From Niallia nealsonii (GTDB lineage Bacteria > Bacillota > Bacilli > Bacillales > Cytobacillaceae): a stretch of DNA of 64,000 bases. The position numbers were made by a program, and so were the translations under genes. Below, in pieces: positions 24,598 to 34,366 of this stretch (positions within the stretch are counted from its first letter, which is position 1; each line of letters opens with the position of its first letter). The notes beneath the pieces are model-generated. The model saw only the letters and a program-made list of their open reading frames with translations. It had not been told where the DNA came from and made no database searches. Location: NCBI RefSeq assembly GCF_002835805.1, contig NZ_PISE01000031.1, positions 1-64,000 on the forward strand, in the 5' to 3' direction.

Positions 24598-25210
24598 ATA
24601 GTAGTGTTCATTAGTTTATCTCAATGCTGATAGGTGAATATTAGGTAATCGTACTATCTCATTAGCTGCAAAGAGGAAGAATCTTTCTGAAAAAGGCATC
24701 AAAATCTTTATGTAGATCAATATAAATGATGAAAAAATTTATCGAAGAAGAAAATTGGAAACAGAAGCGCTCTGAACAGGGTGCTTTTTATTTGGAATAA
24801 AATATCAATAATTATTAATAGTACTCTTAAGAAGAAGCGAAAATATTTATGTTTTCAAATGCTGATAAAACTAGCTTTTTATACGGTCCTATTTAGAGCA
24901 AAAAATAAATAAATGATTATGATAAATGAAAATACTCCAAAATTGATTGAGTTTCTTCTTATGTGGCAATGTGTTTATTAATCTTCTTGAATCATTACTC
25001 AAAGAGAAAATTTATATAGACTAATATTTATACATATTTGCGAAGCTGTGTTTAGCAGGCCAATTCAATAAGAAAAGGAGTATTAATTTAAGGCTGAATT
25101 TGTAGAATTAAGTTTACAGAAGCTTTATATAGTTGTGCAATAATATACTATATGCTATTTAATTTTAAGATGTATATTTATAGGATAATAACTTAAAAGG
25201 AGTTTTCCTC
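24598..25210. other. Long intergenic region with a dispersed-family remnant
   Basis: At 24690-24775 the sequence AAAGGCATCAAAATC...GAAGAAGAAAATTGG reads KGIKIFM, stop, ININD and then a tail close to that of the small gene at 12120, with TAG in place of TGG and a frameshift. The rest shows no convincing gene. The LysE-type gene's own ribosome site (AAAAGGAG) is at the right edge. Confidence 0.45.
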
Positions 25211-25786
25211 ATGAATATGACATCTTTACTAATATACTGTTTTATTGTTACTTTTACACCAGGTCCTACTAATATCGTCATATTATCCACAGTACATAAT
25301 GCTGGGGCAAAAAAGGCAATGGAATATACGTATGGAGCAACTATTGCCTTTGGTTTATTACTTGTTATTTCTGCTATGCTGAATACGATGCTTATAACAG
25401 TAATACCTAAAATTTTAATTGTGATGCAGATAATTGGAAGTTTTTATATGTTCTATCTCGCTTATCAAATTTATAAAGCAGACACATCAAAATCAACTGT
25501 AAACCAAACTGCTAGCTTTTTATCTGGATTCCTTATGCAGTTTTTAAATCCAAAGGTGGTATTATTTACACTGACTGTAATTCCAAGCTTTGTTATGCCT
25601 CACTATATCTCGACTTCTATGGTAACAATAAGTGTTATTACTATAACTCTTATCGGGTTTTTAGCATTTATTACATGGGTCCTTTTTGGTAAAATCTTTA
25701 AGGATTCTTTACAGAAGCATAATAAGATTGTTAATGTATTAATGGCATTGTTTTTAGCTTATTCTGGAATAATGATATGGTTGTAA
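25211..25786 (+). CDS. LysE-family translocator
   Basis: The product of 191 residues has six predicted membrane helices and the LysE/RhtB front motif FTPGPTNIVILSTVHNAGAKKAM, followed by GATIAFGLLL. The central FLNPKVVLFTLTVIPSF motif is typical of the family, which exports amino acids. AAAAGGAG precedes ATG 25211. The gene is followed after 25 bases by an AraC-type regulator, so they form one operon; such pairs usually respond to the exported amino acid or amine. The cargo is unknown. Confidence 0.88.
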   Translation: MNMTSLLIYCFIVTFTPGPTNIVILSTVHNAGAKKAMEYTYGATIAFGLLLVISAMLNTMLITVIPKILIVMQIIGSFYMFYLAYQIYKADTSKSTVNQTASFLSGFLMQFLNPKVVLFTLTVIPSFVMPHYISTSMVTISVITITLIGFLAFITWVLFGKIFKDSLQKHNKIVNVLMALFLAYSGIMIWL

Positions 25787-25811
25787 GAAAGCAAAATAAG
25801 AGGTGAATTTA

Positions 25812-26588
25812 ATGGATAAATTTATCTATAAAAAATCGGCAGGCATTACTGCGTTATCAGCAAGTATGACTGATTTTACGTACAAAAAGCATTCTCACAA
25901 GGAGTATGCAATAGGGGTAACATTACGTGGTATTCAACAGTATAATTTAGATGGAAGTTTACAATTATCCTATGAAAACGGTGTTATGCTTTTTAATCCA
26001 GAACAGGCACATGACGGCAGAGCACATGATGAGGCAGGACTTGATTATGTTATGCTATATATTGAACCACAATTGCTTTTAGAGGTTATGGAGAAAAAGG
26101 ATATCGTACGTTTTTCAACCCCTATTGTGTATGATAATAGGCTTAAACAACGTATTTTAATTCTCTCCAATGCAATATTTAGCGAAAAAGATGAGGCTTT
26201 GTGCAGTGAATTACTCTTATCCTTTACAGATAGCCTTATTCAGACTAATCCTTCTACAAATTATAAGAAAGATAACACTTTCATTAGTAAAGCAAAGGAT
26301 ATGCTTCATACTAACTTAGACCATGTACTTAAACTGGACGAGATATGTAAAGAGCTTCATTTGTCGAAATTTCAGTTTATCAGATTATTTAAGGCTCATA
26401 CTGGAATTTCACCCTATCAATACTTTCTTAATGGCAAGATAGAACGTGCAAAGCAGTTAATAGAAAAAAATGGAGATGTTTATTCAGCAGTAGCTGAATG
26501 TGGTTTTGTAGATTTAACCCATTTAAACAAACACTTTAAAAGCGTATATGGAATAACAGCATTTGAATATATGTCACATTTAAATTGA
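25812..26588 (+). CDS. AraC-family transcriptional regulator
   Basis: ATG 25812 is preferred over GTG 25803 because AAGAGGTG is seven bases before it. The product of about 258 residues has an N-terminal cupin-type sensing domain (HSHKEYAIGVTLRGIQQY, then FNPEQAHDG) and a C-terminal pair of helix-turn-helix motifs from about residue 160. The first reads LKLDEICKELHLSKFQFIRLF and the second VYSAVAECGFVDLTHLNKHF. It lies directly behind the LysE exporter gene and probably controls it. Confidence 0.88.
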   Translation: MDKFIYKKSAGITALSASMTDFTYKKHSHKEYAIGVTLRGIQQYNLDGSLQLSYENGVMLFNPEQAHDGRAHDEAGLDYVMLYIEPQLLLEVMEKKDIVRFSTPIVYDNRLKQRILILSNAIFSEKDEALCSELLLSFTDSLIQTNPSTNYKKDNTFISKAKDMLHTNLDHVLKLDEICKELHLSKFQFIRLFKAHTGISPYQYFLNGKIERAKQLIEKNGDVYSAVAECGFVDLTHLNKHFKSVYGITAFEYMSHLN

Positions 26589-27050
26589 GGAGAAGGTGTC
26601 ACAGTAACCAAGTATGATTTGTTCTGCAAGTGGCAAAGAGTTGCAAGAGATGCTGAAAAGGGCTCTTATAAAAAACGTTAACATGACTATCTATACAGAA
26701 GAAATCTTCCAGACAGATTATAATAAGGAAAATCATGCGAAAATTGCGGAGTAACAAACTGACCATTTAAATCTTATCGGTATAATAGGCAAGAAAATAA
26801 TAGAACAGCTATTATTTGTGTACAGAAGGGATATCTGCACAATGACAAAGATATTCCGCCCATTGAATTTTATACTAAAAAAGCTTTAAAGAGTTGGGTG
26901 TGGAGCATCCGACTCAATGGATGCTCGGTAGCCTAGAAGATGTATTTGGCTGATGAATGATAAAGTGGTTATGCATCGATTGTTTTTAATAGATTAGTAG
27001 ACAACAACTGTGTAGTAAAAGAAAAAACAGCAGAAAGTCTACTGTCCAGT
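26589..27050. other. Intergenic region with decayed coding traces
   Basis: The plus strand shows a run ALIKNVNMTIYTEEIFQTDYNKENHAKIAE followed by stops and frameshifts, a remnant of an unidentified soluble protein that extends to about 26960. No intact gene is present. Confidence 0.4.
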
Positions 27051-27299
27051 TTAAAAATATTTAGCTACTAAGTTAGTTATGGCTAATACTAATTCATCTG
27101 TATTTCCTTCGAACATATGAAAATTAAGAGAGGATTGAAGGTGTTTGGATTGTATGGCTAGTTCATCGATTTGATTAAATTGAGCAGACCAGTTGATGTC
27201 TGGTATAGATACTACGAATTTTTTTTCAGGAGTTACATGTATAAAAACTTCAGCTAACTTGTTACCTGAAATGGTTATTTTCTCAAGTGAAGTAATCAA
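27051..27299 (-). CDS. YueH-like small protein
   Basis: The product of 82 residues has the pattern VFIHVTPEKKFVVSIPDINWS followed by a helix, SKHLQSSLNFHMF, and a final helix. This resembles YueH of Bacillus, where a short strand, AIPDIDWS, and a C-terminal helical segment are conserved. No signal or membrane segment is present. The role is unknown. It is a single gene on the minus strand with AGGGATAACC-type sequence before ATG 27299. Confidence 0.5.
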   Translation of the reverse strand: MITSLEKITISGNKLAEVFIHVTPEKKFVVSIPDINWSAQFNQIDELAIQSKHLQSSLNFHMFEGNTDELVLAITNLVAKYF

Positions 27300-27636
27300 G
27301 GTTATCCCTCATTTCTATTTATAATTACTTGGTATAAATTATAACAAATATCTCCGTTTTTTCATAGTTCGGTAGAGGAGAATTTAATGCGTAGTTTAGA
27401 TGCTTGTTGCAGTAGCCGTCTGTTTTGGCTCGATAAGCAGGATGAAGATTTGGTGGATGTGGTGTACATGGATAATTAGCAATTGAGTAAGGCGTTATGT
27501 GATGGCCTTGCATTAGAAGTTAATCTAGATATAGTAGTAGATTTTAAAAATAGGCCTTTTAAAGCTAATGACTAATACACAGTTCGAACATATCATGCAG
27601 CAGAGAAAAGAAGATGAGAATGAAATGCGATATTAT

Positions 27637-27888
27637 CTATATACAATCCCCTTTAGCAGCTTGATCTGGACTTGGTTTACTTAATAATCCATCTGGATAA
27701 ATCACTTTAATTTTCCTGTTGAGCAACCATCCACCATCTGTTTCTAAAGAAATAATAGCCTTATCTACCAGTAAACTATAAATAAATTCACATCCGTCAA
27801 TATTATTAACATGGAATAAATCATCCACTTCAAATATTAAGGGTTTAATTTGAGCTTGAATCTGTGGTGATGTTTTAAGGCTACACAC
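27637..27888 (-). CDS. Hypothetical protein, probably 5'-truncated
   Basis: The frame starts with GTG at 27888 but open, protein-like sequence extends further upstream to near 27985 (EAIPISERKVKLQLHNIIQTFESESKA, split here) without an ATG. The product from GTG is 83 residues and soluble, with the block GGWLLNRKIKVIYPDGLLSKP. I do not recognise the family. Lack of a start with a ribosome site suggests the original N-terminus was lost. Confidence 0.4.
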   Translation of the reverse strand: MCSLKTSPQIQAQIKPLIFEVDDLFHVNNIDGCEFIYSLLVDKAIISLETDGGWLLNRKIKVIYPDGLLSKPSPDQAAKGDCI

Positions 27889-28184
27889 CTCAGATGCTTT
27901 TGATTCTGATTCGAATGTTTGAATAATATTGTGGAGCTGAAGTTTTACCTTTCGTTCACTTATGGGGATAGCTTCTATATTTATGCAAAAAACAATCTAT
28001 AAAAGGTGGTTTATAAAATTTACAGAGAAGGGGCGTTGGTTTAATTCCCTCACACATTATCACAGAAAAATAATATGAAAGTAAAAGGGCTTCTCGACAT
28101 TCGAAAAGCCCTTTGATCATGATCTAAAGCCGCTCATTTTAATTGTCGCTCTAGATTAAATAAGAAAAGACTGCTGGAACTCTT
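27889..28184. other. Intergenic region with terminator
   Basis: Apart from the 5' extension of the gene at 27637, the only feature is the hairpin at 28088-28115: AAGGGCTT pairs with AAGCCCTT. A similar hairpin with a CTCTACATTCGA loop lies at 36337. Confidence 0.5.
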
Positions 28185-29060
28185 CTACTTCAATAAGGCT
28201 AGAATCTGTTGTTTGGCTTTTTTTGCTTCAGGTAAAGGAAATAATGGGAAAACATGCATCATGCCGGGATACTCGTAATAGTTAAAGTGTTCTGGGGCAT
28301 GGTCAATCATTTTTCGGGTATCTGGATTCGTTATATCAGCCGTTCCTGAAAATATGGTTATATTTGTGGTTTGTGCAAAATTCCCGTTAATTGGGCTAAG
28401 TAAAGCATCAGATAATGAATAATCCCCTGCAATCCATTGTCCAATGTCCTTTAGTGCTGGTGAGGCACTTATAGGGTCAAGCTTTTGGACAGTGAGGATC
28501 TCTGGATTTTTCAGCTCAAAATCAACCAGGGGGGAGATGGCAATAACTTCTTTTGGAAAGGGTAATTGCTGTTTTTTTAATAATTGAATAAATGATAAGG
28601 CAATAGTTCCACCTGCTGAGTCACCCATAATGACTAGCTCTTCCTTATTACTAATAATATTTTGATAGATTGTTAACAAATACATCATTATATCATTTAT
28701 TGTATGATTTGGTGCTAATGGGTAGAGGGGAACTATGACATTCACATTTGCTTCTTTTATCATATTATCTATAAAAGACCAATGTAAGGGAGAAATCGGT
28801 AAGACAAAACCCCCTCCTGGCAAGTACAAGACTGTTTTCTTTGCTGGATTCACCTGGGAATGTAGTAGGTATATTGGATGTTCATACTGTACATTGATTT
28901 GAATATTGTAGTTCTTAAACATTTTCTTTGTAGGAAGACCAATATCTTCCTGCTTTTTGTGGAGTGAGTTTTTTAATTCTTGCCCTTGTTTCATCCATAT
29001 ATTATTTATTTTAAAGAGTTTTGCAAGTGTTTTGATTGCTTTACTCTGCATACTTTCCAT
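28185..29060 (-). CDS. Alpha/beta hydrolase, HSL-type esterase
   Basis: The product of 291 residues has the hormone-sensitive-lipase layout. The oxyanion-hole motif is LYLPGGGFVLP (Pro in place of the usual His of HGGG), the nucleophile is Ser148 in VIMGDSAGGTIA, the acid is the Asp in FSGTADITNPD and the His lies in YPGMMHVFPLF. There is no signal peptide. Enzymes of this type cut short-chain esters; the physiological substrate is unknown. The start ATG 29060 has GGAGA upstream. A short reading frame precedes it on the same strand. Confidence 0.85.
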   Translation of the reverse strand: MESMQSKAIKTLAKLFKINNIWMKQGQELKNSLHKKQEDIGLPTKKMFKNYNIQINVQYEHPIYLLHSQVNPAKKTVLYLPGGGFVLPISPLHWSFIDNMIKEANVNVIVPLYPLAPNHTINDIMMYLLTIYQNIISNKEELVIMGDSAGGTIALSFIQLLKKQQLPFPKEVIAISPLVDFELKNPEILTVQKLDPISASPALKDIGQWIAGDYSLSDALLSPINGNFAQTTNITIFSGTADITNPDTRKMIDHAPEHFNYYEYPGMMHVFPLFPLPEAKKAKQQILALLK

Positions 29061-29092
29061 CGAGAATCTCCATTTCTATTTTGTAATCTCAA

Positions 29093-29416
29093 TTATTCTT
29101 TTTGCAGTGGAGCTATTTGTAAATCAATAGATGAGCTTAAATAATCGAAAGAAAATTCATTTGTCTCATTTTGAAATCTGTTTAGCCGTTTACTCCAATA
29201 CTGCTGCTGATTTTGACAATAACTAATAAAATTATGTATTAAGTATATACAATTGCTGAAATATAACAAGACGAAATGATTGGCTTTAAATTTAAGGGGG
29301 ATATAAGTTCCTGCATTTATATATTTTTTTATCATTAAAGGAATGAACTTAGTTCTTTTTCTTATTGGAAGCAAATATATCCGATGCAATAAGTCCAGAA
29401 AAAATGGCAATCCCAA
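29093..29416 (-). CDS. Doubtful small membrane-type ORF
   Basis: This is a 107-codon frame with a hydrophobic middle (NHFVLLYFSNCIYLIHNFI) and a polar C-terminus ending LQIAPLQKE. It lies 32 bases upstream of the esterase gene on the same strand. The front part overlaps a different frame (IGIAIFSGLIASDIFASNKKKN) that also looks protein-like. It may be two remnants joined by a shift. No family is recognised and no good ribosome site is seen. Confidence 0.25.
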   Translation of the reverse strand: MGLPFFLDLLHRIYLLPIRKRTKFIPLMIKKYINAGTYIPLKFKANHFVLLYFSNCIYLIHNFISYCQNQQQYWSKRLNRFQNETNEFSFDYLSSSIDLQIAPLQKE

Positions 29417-29773
29417 TAGAAAAGTTCCTAATGATGTCCCCCTTAGTGTTTAATGTAACGTACGAATGAAAAGGGGAGGCGTTTCATTTATGCATACAGA
29501 AGGATTATGGTATTTATGAAAAAACATACAGTGCATTCTTATTGCTGGTAAATGAAGAAAAGCTAACCACTAAGATTAACAGGAGGGAACTGATGCCAAT
29601 ATCCTAGTGAAAAACTGGCAATACAACTGATTAAAGATGTTTCTCTTAATAGTTGGTTCCAATTCAAATGAAACTTAGTTATTCTCTTTTCTGTATTAGA
29701 TGAAATAGAAAAACAGGTGGAATATGTTTCCGCCTGGTCTTCTATTTCATCATAAATAATTACGTCATGCATA
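29417..29773. other. Intergenic region with a long hairpin
   Basis: A 69-codon minus frame here is mostly produced by the imperfect palindrome at 29698-29751 and is not accepted as a gene. No other reading frame or RNA is seen. Confidence 0.45.
29698..29751. repeat. Long imperfect inverted repeat
   Basis: GATGAAATAGAA at the left pairs with TTCTATTTCATC at the right, and the inner arms CAGGTGGAA and TTCCGCCTG also pair with a G-T match, giving a stem of more than 20 pairs with a short loop. It lies just beyond the stop of the YuzL-like gene, so it may be its terminator, though the T-run is weak. Confidence 0.65.
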
Positions 29774-29905
29774 TTAAGAACGCTTTTGTTTTTTTCTGGA
29801 GGAATCAGCCTTTTTAACTCCAGTTTCCTTTGTTGTTGTTCCTTGTCCTTCTATTTCTGATGAAGTCAAACCAATTGTTGATGGATCAGCTTTTCTTTTT
29901 GACAC
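29774..29905 (-). CDS. YuzL-like small protein (43 residues)
   Basis: Minus-strand GTG at 29905 has a full ribosome site, GGAGGTG, six bases upstream. The product begins MSKRKADPSTIGLTSSEIEG and continues QGTTTKETGVKKADSSRK with a very basic end. The KRK-DPS-GL front and the Gly-Gln-Gly-Thr centre resemble the YuzL family of short basic proteins in Bacillus, many of which are made during sporulation. No other domain fits in 43 residues. Confidence 0.65.
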   Translation of the reverse strand: MSKRKADPSTIGLTSSEIEGQGTTTKETGVKKADSSRKKQKRS

Positions 29906-30148
29906 TCTATTCACCTCCACTTATAGTATTCCTTAAAATAATTTTAGTTATGTTATTTTATTGCTAGCTGGAATAAACCATCAATAATAGAAGTCTTTGA
30001 ATAGAATCAAAAAGGGCAGCTTCAAAACAAATTCAAGGAGATAGATTTTTTATCCTATGCTTTTGATAAGTTTTATAATAATTTGTGATGATTATTCGAT
30101 AAGGGTAACAGACTATTAGTGCAGTAAACAAAAAAGCTGCTAAAACGA
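29906..30148. other. Intergenic region, nothing assigned
   Basis: AT-rich sequence between the YuzL-like gene and the end of the epimerase gene. No RNA or terminator of note is visible. Confidence 0.4.
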
Positions 30149-31030
30149 TTATTTAAATTTCATTTTATATTCGGCTTCAAATGTTTCACCTATTTTAAGC
30201 TTATTTATCCCGAATTTTTCATCCATTTTCCCAGAAGTATTATATGTATCGGCAATGCCGTACCAGGGCTCAATACAAACAAACGGCGCCATCGTACCAT
30301 CTTTATCCATATATTTTGACCAAACCCCAACAAATGGAAAATTATCAAGTGTTACTTCTATACCATGACTCGATTTATTGGATACAAGTGTAATGAAATC
30401 AATATTGCTGTATACAAGAGCATCATTTATAAATAGAGAATCAGTGAGTTGGATCGTTGGAATAGCATTAGCAGTTCCTTTCTCATGAATCAGAGAATCC
30501 TTTAGCTCATATTCCATCACATTCTTATTTGCAGCAGGAGTAAAGTGCAAACTGTAGTCCTCAAATGTTTCATTTTCTAAAAGAGGAACCTTAAAGGCAG
30601 GATGCGCACCAATAGAAAAATACATCTCTTCTGTGTTTTCATTCACTATTTCCCACCGAACAATAAGTGACTCCTCTTTAAGCATATAATGAATAAATGC
30701 TTTGAATTCATAAGGATAAACATGCAGGAAGCGTCCAGCCGACTCTACTACAAAAGAAACGCTTGTTGGGGTACGTTTGTCCAAATCAAATATAACATCA
30801 CGCAAAAATCCATGTTGTGACATCTCGTAAGTTTGACCATTAAGTTGATATTGATCTTTCTTTAAACGTCCAACTATGGGAAATAAGACAGGAGAGACAC
30901 GTCCCCAGTAAGCGTTATCCCCTGTCCACATATAGTCTAATCCATTTTTCTTATGCTTTACTTTACGTATTTCTGCTCCATTACTTGCGATTTCTACCTT
31001 TAACCAATCATTTTCAATTACAATCAACAT
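30149..31030 (-). CDS. Aldose 1-epimerase family protein (LacX type)
   Basis: The product of 293 residues has the galactose-mutarotase fold. It starts MLIVIENDWLKVEIASNGAEIRKV, followed by YMWTGDNAYWGRVSPVLFPIVGRL with the conserved Gly-Arg, the catalytic His in EMSQHGFLRD and FSIGAHPAFKVP. The late FVCIEPWYGIAD holds the catalytic Glu. It would interconvert alpha and beta anomers of a hexose or a related sugar in the cytoplasm. There is no sugar-operon partner next to it, so the natural substrate is open. It is transcribed alone. Confidence 0.88.
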   Translation of the reverse strand: MLIVIENDWLKVEIASNGAEIRKVKHKKNGLDYMWTGDNAYWGRVSPVLFPIVGRLKKDQYQLNGQTYEMSQHGFLRDVIFDLDKRTPTSVSFVVESAGRFLHVYPYEFKAFIHYMLKEESLIVRWEIVNENTEEMYFSIGAHPAFKVPLLENETFEDYSLHFTPAANKNVMEYELKDSLIHEKGTANAIPTIQLTDSLFINDALVYSNIDFITLVSNKSSHGIEVTLDNFPFVGVWSKYMDKDGTMAPFVCIEPWYGIADTYNTSGKMDEKFGINKLKIGETFEAEYKMKFK

Positions 31031-31335
31031 CTTATATTCCCCATCTCTGGTACTGATTTTTTATTCTTATTATACCGGAAATTCTCTGAACTTAGCTTAA
31101 ATTCTGTTTCTCAAGGGGAGGCTAGTGCAGACCTATTTTTAAGGTTATTTTCCAATGAAAAGGGGGAGCGTATCAACGACTTTAGAACGTTTTCCAAATA
31201 ACCCCTTTGTTAAGCTCTATACAATTAGAGTGATTTGTTTTCTTCTAAAATTAACCTGCTCTGCTAGTTGAAAAATGACAATCAGCACATCCATTAAGAG
31301 AGCCTTTGTTTAAAAAAGGATTTTCCTTTGTTTTA
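31031..31335. other. Intergenic region, nothing assigned
   Basis: This stretch contains the start region of the epimerase gene on the left and no gene of its own. A short T-rich segment near 31320 may terminate the hydrolase transcript. Confidence 0.4.
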
Positions 31336-31929
31336 TTAATGCTTCATAATAAAATCAACCATTTTGCTAAATGCTTTTTGTGCGGATATTACATTATATT
31401 TTGGAGAGTAGGAGTCACTGAATCCGTGCTTTCCATTAAATTTATGTATTTCGATATTCTTTTTATCTAAAACGGAAATTAACTCGTCCACATTAAATGA
31501 TTGTTCTTCTTGTGGGAAAAATAGTATGCTAGGACATTTGGGTGTTAATTCTGCATAATTCCTAATACGTGAACCATAGTATCCAACTATTCCATCGACA
31601 CAGTCTTCCTCGCTACACAACCAAGCCACAGTTGCACCTACACTAAATCCAACGATAAATATTTTTTGATACTCATTTTTAACAGCTGATACTATATCTT
31701 TTATTTTATGGCAAATGTCAGCGAATCCTATGTTTTCCGTAAAATTATGATAAGCAACTTCCTCTTGAGAATAATCAAAAGATGCCCCTCTTTCTAATAA
31801 ATCTGGACAAATCACATCAAAACTATATGTTGATAATAATTCACAAAAACTCTGCATATGTTGGTTAATTCCATAAATTTCGTGTATTACAATAATTATA
31901 GTGTCAGACTTTTTGTTTATTTGAATCAT
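31336..31929 (-). CDS. Dienelactone-hydrolase-family protein
   Basis: The product of 197 residues has the alpha/beta hydrolase fold of the DLH family: IIIVIHEIYGINQHMQ at the front and CPDLLERG after strand three. The nucleophile elbow is FIVGFSVGATVA with Ser96, where classical dienelactone hydrolases have Cys. The motif FNGKHGFSDSYSP with the catalytic His lies near the end. No signal peptide is present. It is a cytoplasmic hydrolase of unknown substrate. The start is MIQINKK at 31929, with AAAGGGG just upstream. Confidence 0.8.
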   Translation of the reverse strand: MIQINKKSDTIIIVIHEIYGINQHMQSFCELLSTYSFDVICPDLLERGASFDYSQEEVAYHNFTENIGFADICHKIKDIVSAVKNEYQKIFIVGFSVGATVAWLCSEEDCVDGIVGYYGSRIRNYAELTPKCPSILFFPQEEQSFNVDELISVLDKKNIEIHKFNGKHGFSDSYSPKYNVISAQKAFSKMVDFIMKH

Positions 31930-32823
31930 TTTTTACCCCTTTGACTTGATACTTCTATTATACAAAGTAATATCTTGCAATGAAAAGAAAGGTTATTTGG
32001 TGTAGGCGATTTTAAAGAATGTACGGCCAGATTAGTTTTTGTATGGAAGGAAAAGTGGAGAAATTGGAGCACTTATATTTCTAAAGTTGGTATCAATTTT
32101 AACGGTATTTACTAAGCATCTAGGCTTTGGTGAAACACTTGACTTCACATAGGAATACATGGAACAAGTTTATTATGCAAAAATGAAAATCAATGATCAA
32201 AGGCAAGCAAATGAATATTAAACAGTAGACAACAAATGTGCAATAAAAAAATGTTCAGATTATATAAAATTTATTGGGAGGGTCTGAAGAAATGATAAGA
32301 TCCCTCGGTCCAGTAAGAACCGAGGACAGTAAAAGAATTTGTTCATCACCGCATTTGACTTAGAACCTTTTATTTTTTCTTGTCAAATGCCAAATTAAGA
32401 GCTAATAGACACAAGACGGTTGCCATTGATGTTTAAAAAATTACAGTTGGTCTGAGCATACAATAGGAAAAATTGAAAATAATGAATAAACTCTAGAAAA
32501 TTTCTTAGAAATGTTACTGAAACAGCAGAGCATTATAATAGTTGAATTGTGATTGTATAAAGAGATAAAAACGAAATACGGTCCTATATGTTCACCATCA
32601 TATTCAAAAAGCAGAGGCCAGAAATCTACCATGAATGAGTATGATTCGCCGTCACCTGGCACTGTAACATTAGAAGATATTTTTTTCAAAGGTGACCATA
32701 CTAGCTAAAAACAGCAGAAAATAAAAATCGCCCTTAGTATCTTAATAGAAGAGAAGCGCCATTGACTTATAGGCACTATAAAAAACTAGAAGGGAATTAG
32801 CGGGCAACAGAATAGATGGAGAT
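31930..32823. other. Long gene-poor region
   Basis: There is a hairpin near 32302-32325 (CCTCGGT pairs with ACCGAGG) and a nine-base inverted repeat, GCATTTGAC/GTCAAATGC, near 32352-32394. A minus frame at 32441-32689 begins SNVTVPGDGESYSFMVDFWPLLFEYDG and looks protein-like for its first half only, so it is probably a frameshifted remnant. No confident gene is present. Confidence 0.4.
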
Positions 32824-33111
32824 TTATTCAGGCCAAAATCGTCCTTTTAATAGATTATCGATAAATTCTTCTTCTGTAATTATAATTTTAAATTCAGGAA
32901 GTTCGATGCAAATTTTTCCGTCATCTGGCAGATAGAAAACAGGTGTAGCAGCTTTTGTTTTGTACAAAAATAAATTTGTTTTTTGTTCCTCTTTAATATT
33001 TTTTTTGAATTTGTAGAGAATAAAATAAACTTCTCCCCAAAAAGGAAGATAAGGTTTGTATTTGTATGAATGGATCATTTGTTTTAATTCATTTTGTATA
33101 TCATGCTGCAT
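32824..33111 (-). CDS. Hypothetical protein, 95 residues
   Basis: This is a small soluble protein with a charged helix at the front (MQHDIQNELKQMIHSYKYKP), an aromatic block LPFWGEVYFILYKF and a beta-rich end ATPVFYLPDDGKICIELPEF. I do not recognise a family. No good ribosome site or partner gene is evident, but the frame is intact and the composition is protein-like. Confidence 0.5.
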   Translation of the reverse strand: MQHDIQNELKQMIHSYKYKPYLPFWGEVYFILYKFKKNIKEEQKTNLFLYKTKAATPVFYLPDDGKICIELPEFKIIITEEEFIDNLLKGRFWPE

Positions 33112-33753
33112 TTATTTCACCACACTATAAAGTAAGAAGAATTTTTTTAATATAGTAATTTTTCGAGAGATTAATTAAGTATACACACAGAAATAAGGAA
33201 TTTCAATCAAAGATTAGAGAGAAGGAAAATTTAGTGAATGCTTGAGGGAGATAGAGAGGAATTCTGGAATTGTTTAATATTATAAGTGATTATAAGAAAC
33301 GGTATATTATCAATCAGATTATATAAGAAAATGCTGATAAGCCTTTTGCTGTATAGAAAGAGGCTGGCTGTCTTTCAATTAGTCTTTTTTTCTTGGCACG
33401 TGCTTTTTAACATACTATCAGGATGATCGTTTTTTTTTTTTTTGAATTTGTTGTTGTCTTGTTTTTCTTTCTATTAAAATCTGCAAAAATATGGAGAATG
33501 AATTAAAATAATGCAGTTTAAAAAATGTAATGTTCATAATCGTTATGACCGAACCTGACAGAGCAAAAGTTCTCCGGAGGGTTTATAGAGCTTTTTAATA
33601 TGCTTTTTCTAGTTGTTTAAGAGCGTGGCGGAAAAGAGGATGATTGGTATAGCAAATGGAGTGTTATATTGTTTGCTTAAGCTTTTTATAAAGTAGCAAG
33701 CAATATGATGCTCCATATAAAAAGCCTTTTTCATCATAAAAAACCTTAGAAAG
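33112..33753. other. Long intergenic region, nothing assigned
   Basis: AT-rich sequence with a 12-base T-run near 33431. No reading frame with a believable start, no RNA family and no strong terminator is seen. Confidence 0.45.
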
Positions 33754-34316
33754 TTAGTTGGATAGGTATTTATTGCTGCTAGGCAGAATTTTTATTTTAT
33801 TCCACGTTTTAATTGCATCCTCTCTGCTTTTTTCACAATTTTTAGGATCAGCAAAATAATCACGTATAAATTGATTATATTCAAATTGAGGAGCAATATC
33901 TTTTTTATAAGAGGGGTCTTTTTTGCGCTGTTCTTCTTTATGCCAAGCATTTGCAACATCACGGTAGGTTTTGCCAACATTATCTTTAAAATAGTTTTGA
34001 ATATATGTTGAGAAATGAAAGTTTGGAATTATTAATTTTAAAAAGGCCCTGACGGTTTGGCTGCAGCGATGATGTTGGGTAATGACGGTATCAAGAGTCA
34101 AGTCAGCAGCTATTATTTTTGATTTGGAAGTTGTTGTCCTTATAGGTTTTTGGATTACTCCTGTTTCAAGGAAGATAGAAATTCTTTTGGATATTTCAAT
34201 TTTAGAACCAGAAGCACTAATACCATTTGCATGGCAAAAAGTTTGCAGATCTTCTTTTAGCCAGTAATAATGTTGAAAATTCTGTAGGATAAATGTTTTG
34301 AGAGGAGAGGTCTCAA
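33754..34316 (-). pseudogene. SAP-domain/DUF6434 protein, frameshifted near the start
   Basis: The minus strand has AAAAGGAGG just before TTG 34316, reading LRPLLSKHLS. A one-base shift near 34287 gives QNFQHYYWLKEDLQTFCHANG, the start of a SAP DNA-binding motif (GISASGSKIEISKRI). The frame then stays open into TLDTVITQHHRCSQTVRAF and the DUF6434 domain ending in ADPKNCEKSREDAIKTWNKIK. The family combines SAP and DUF6434 and is probably DNA-binding. One indel breaks it; restart at TTG 34101 would keep only the DUF6434 part. An SOS-like box lies 39 bases upstream. Confidence 0.75.
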
Positions 34317-34354
34317 GTATATGCCTCCTTTTATAGTAGTTTAGTTTTGTTATA

Positions 34355-34366
34355 GAACGTATATTC
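34355..34366 (-). promoter_or_regulatory. SOS-like (LexA) box
   Basis: On the minus strand the sequence is GAATATACGTTC, one mismatch from the GAAC-N4-GTTC core. It lies 39 bases before the TTG start of the SAP-DUF6434 gene. LexA control of that gene is inferred. Confidence 0.5.

Noticed and set aside
29563-29772. 69-codon minus frame MHDVIIYDEIEDQ
   Set aside because: Most of its length is made by the two arms of the inverted repeat at 29698-29751, so the open frame is a by-product of the hairpin.
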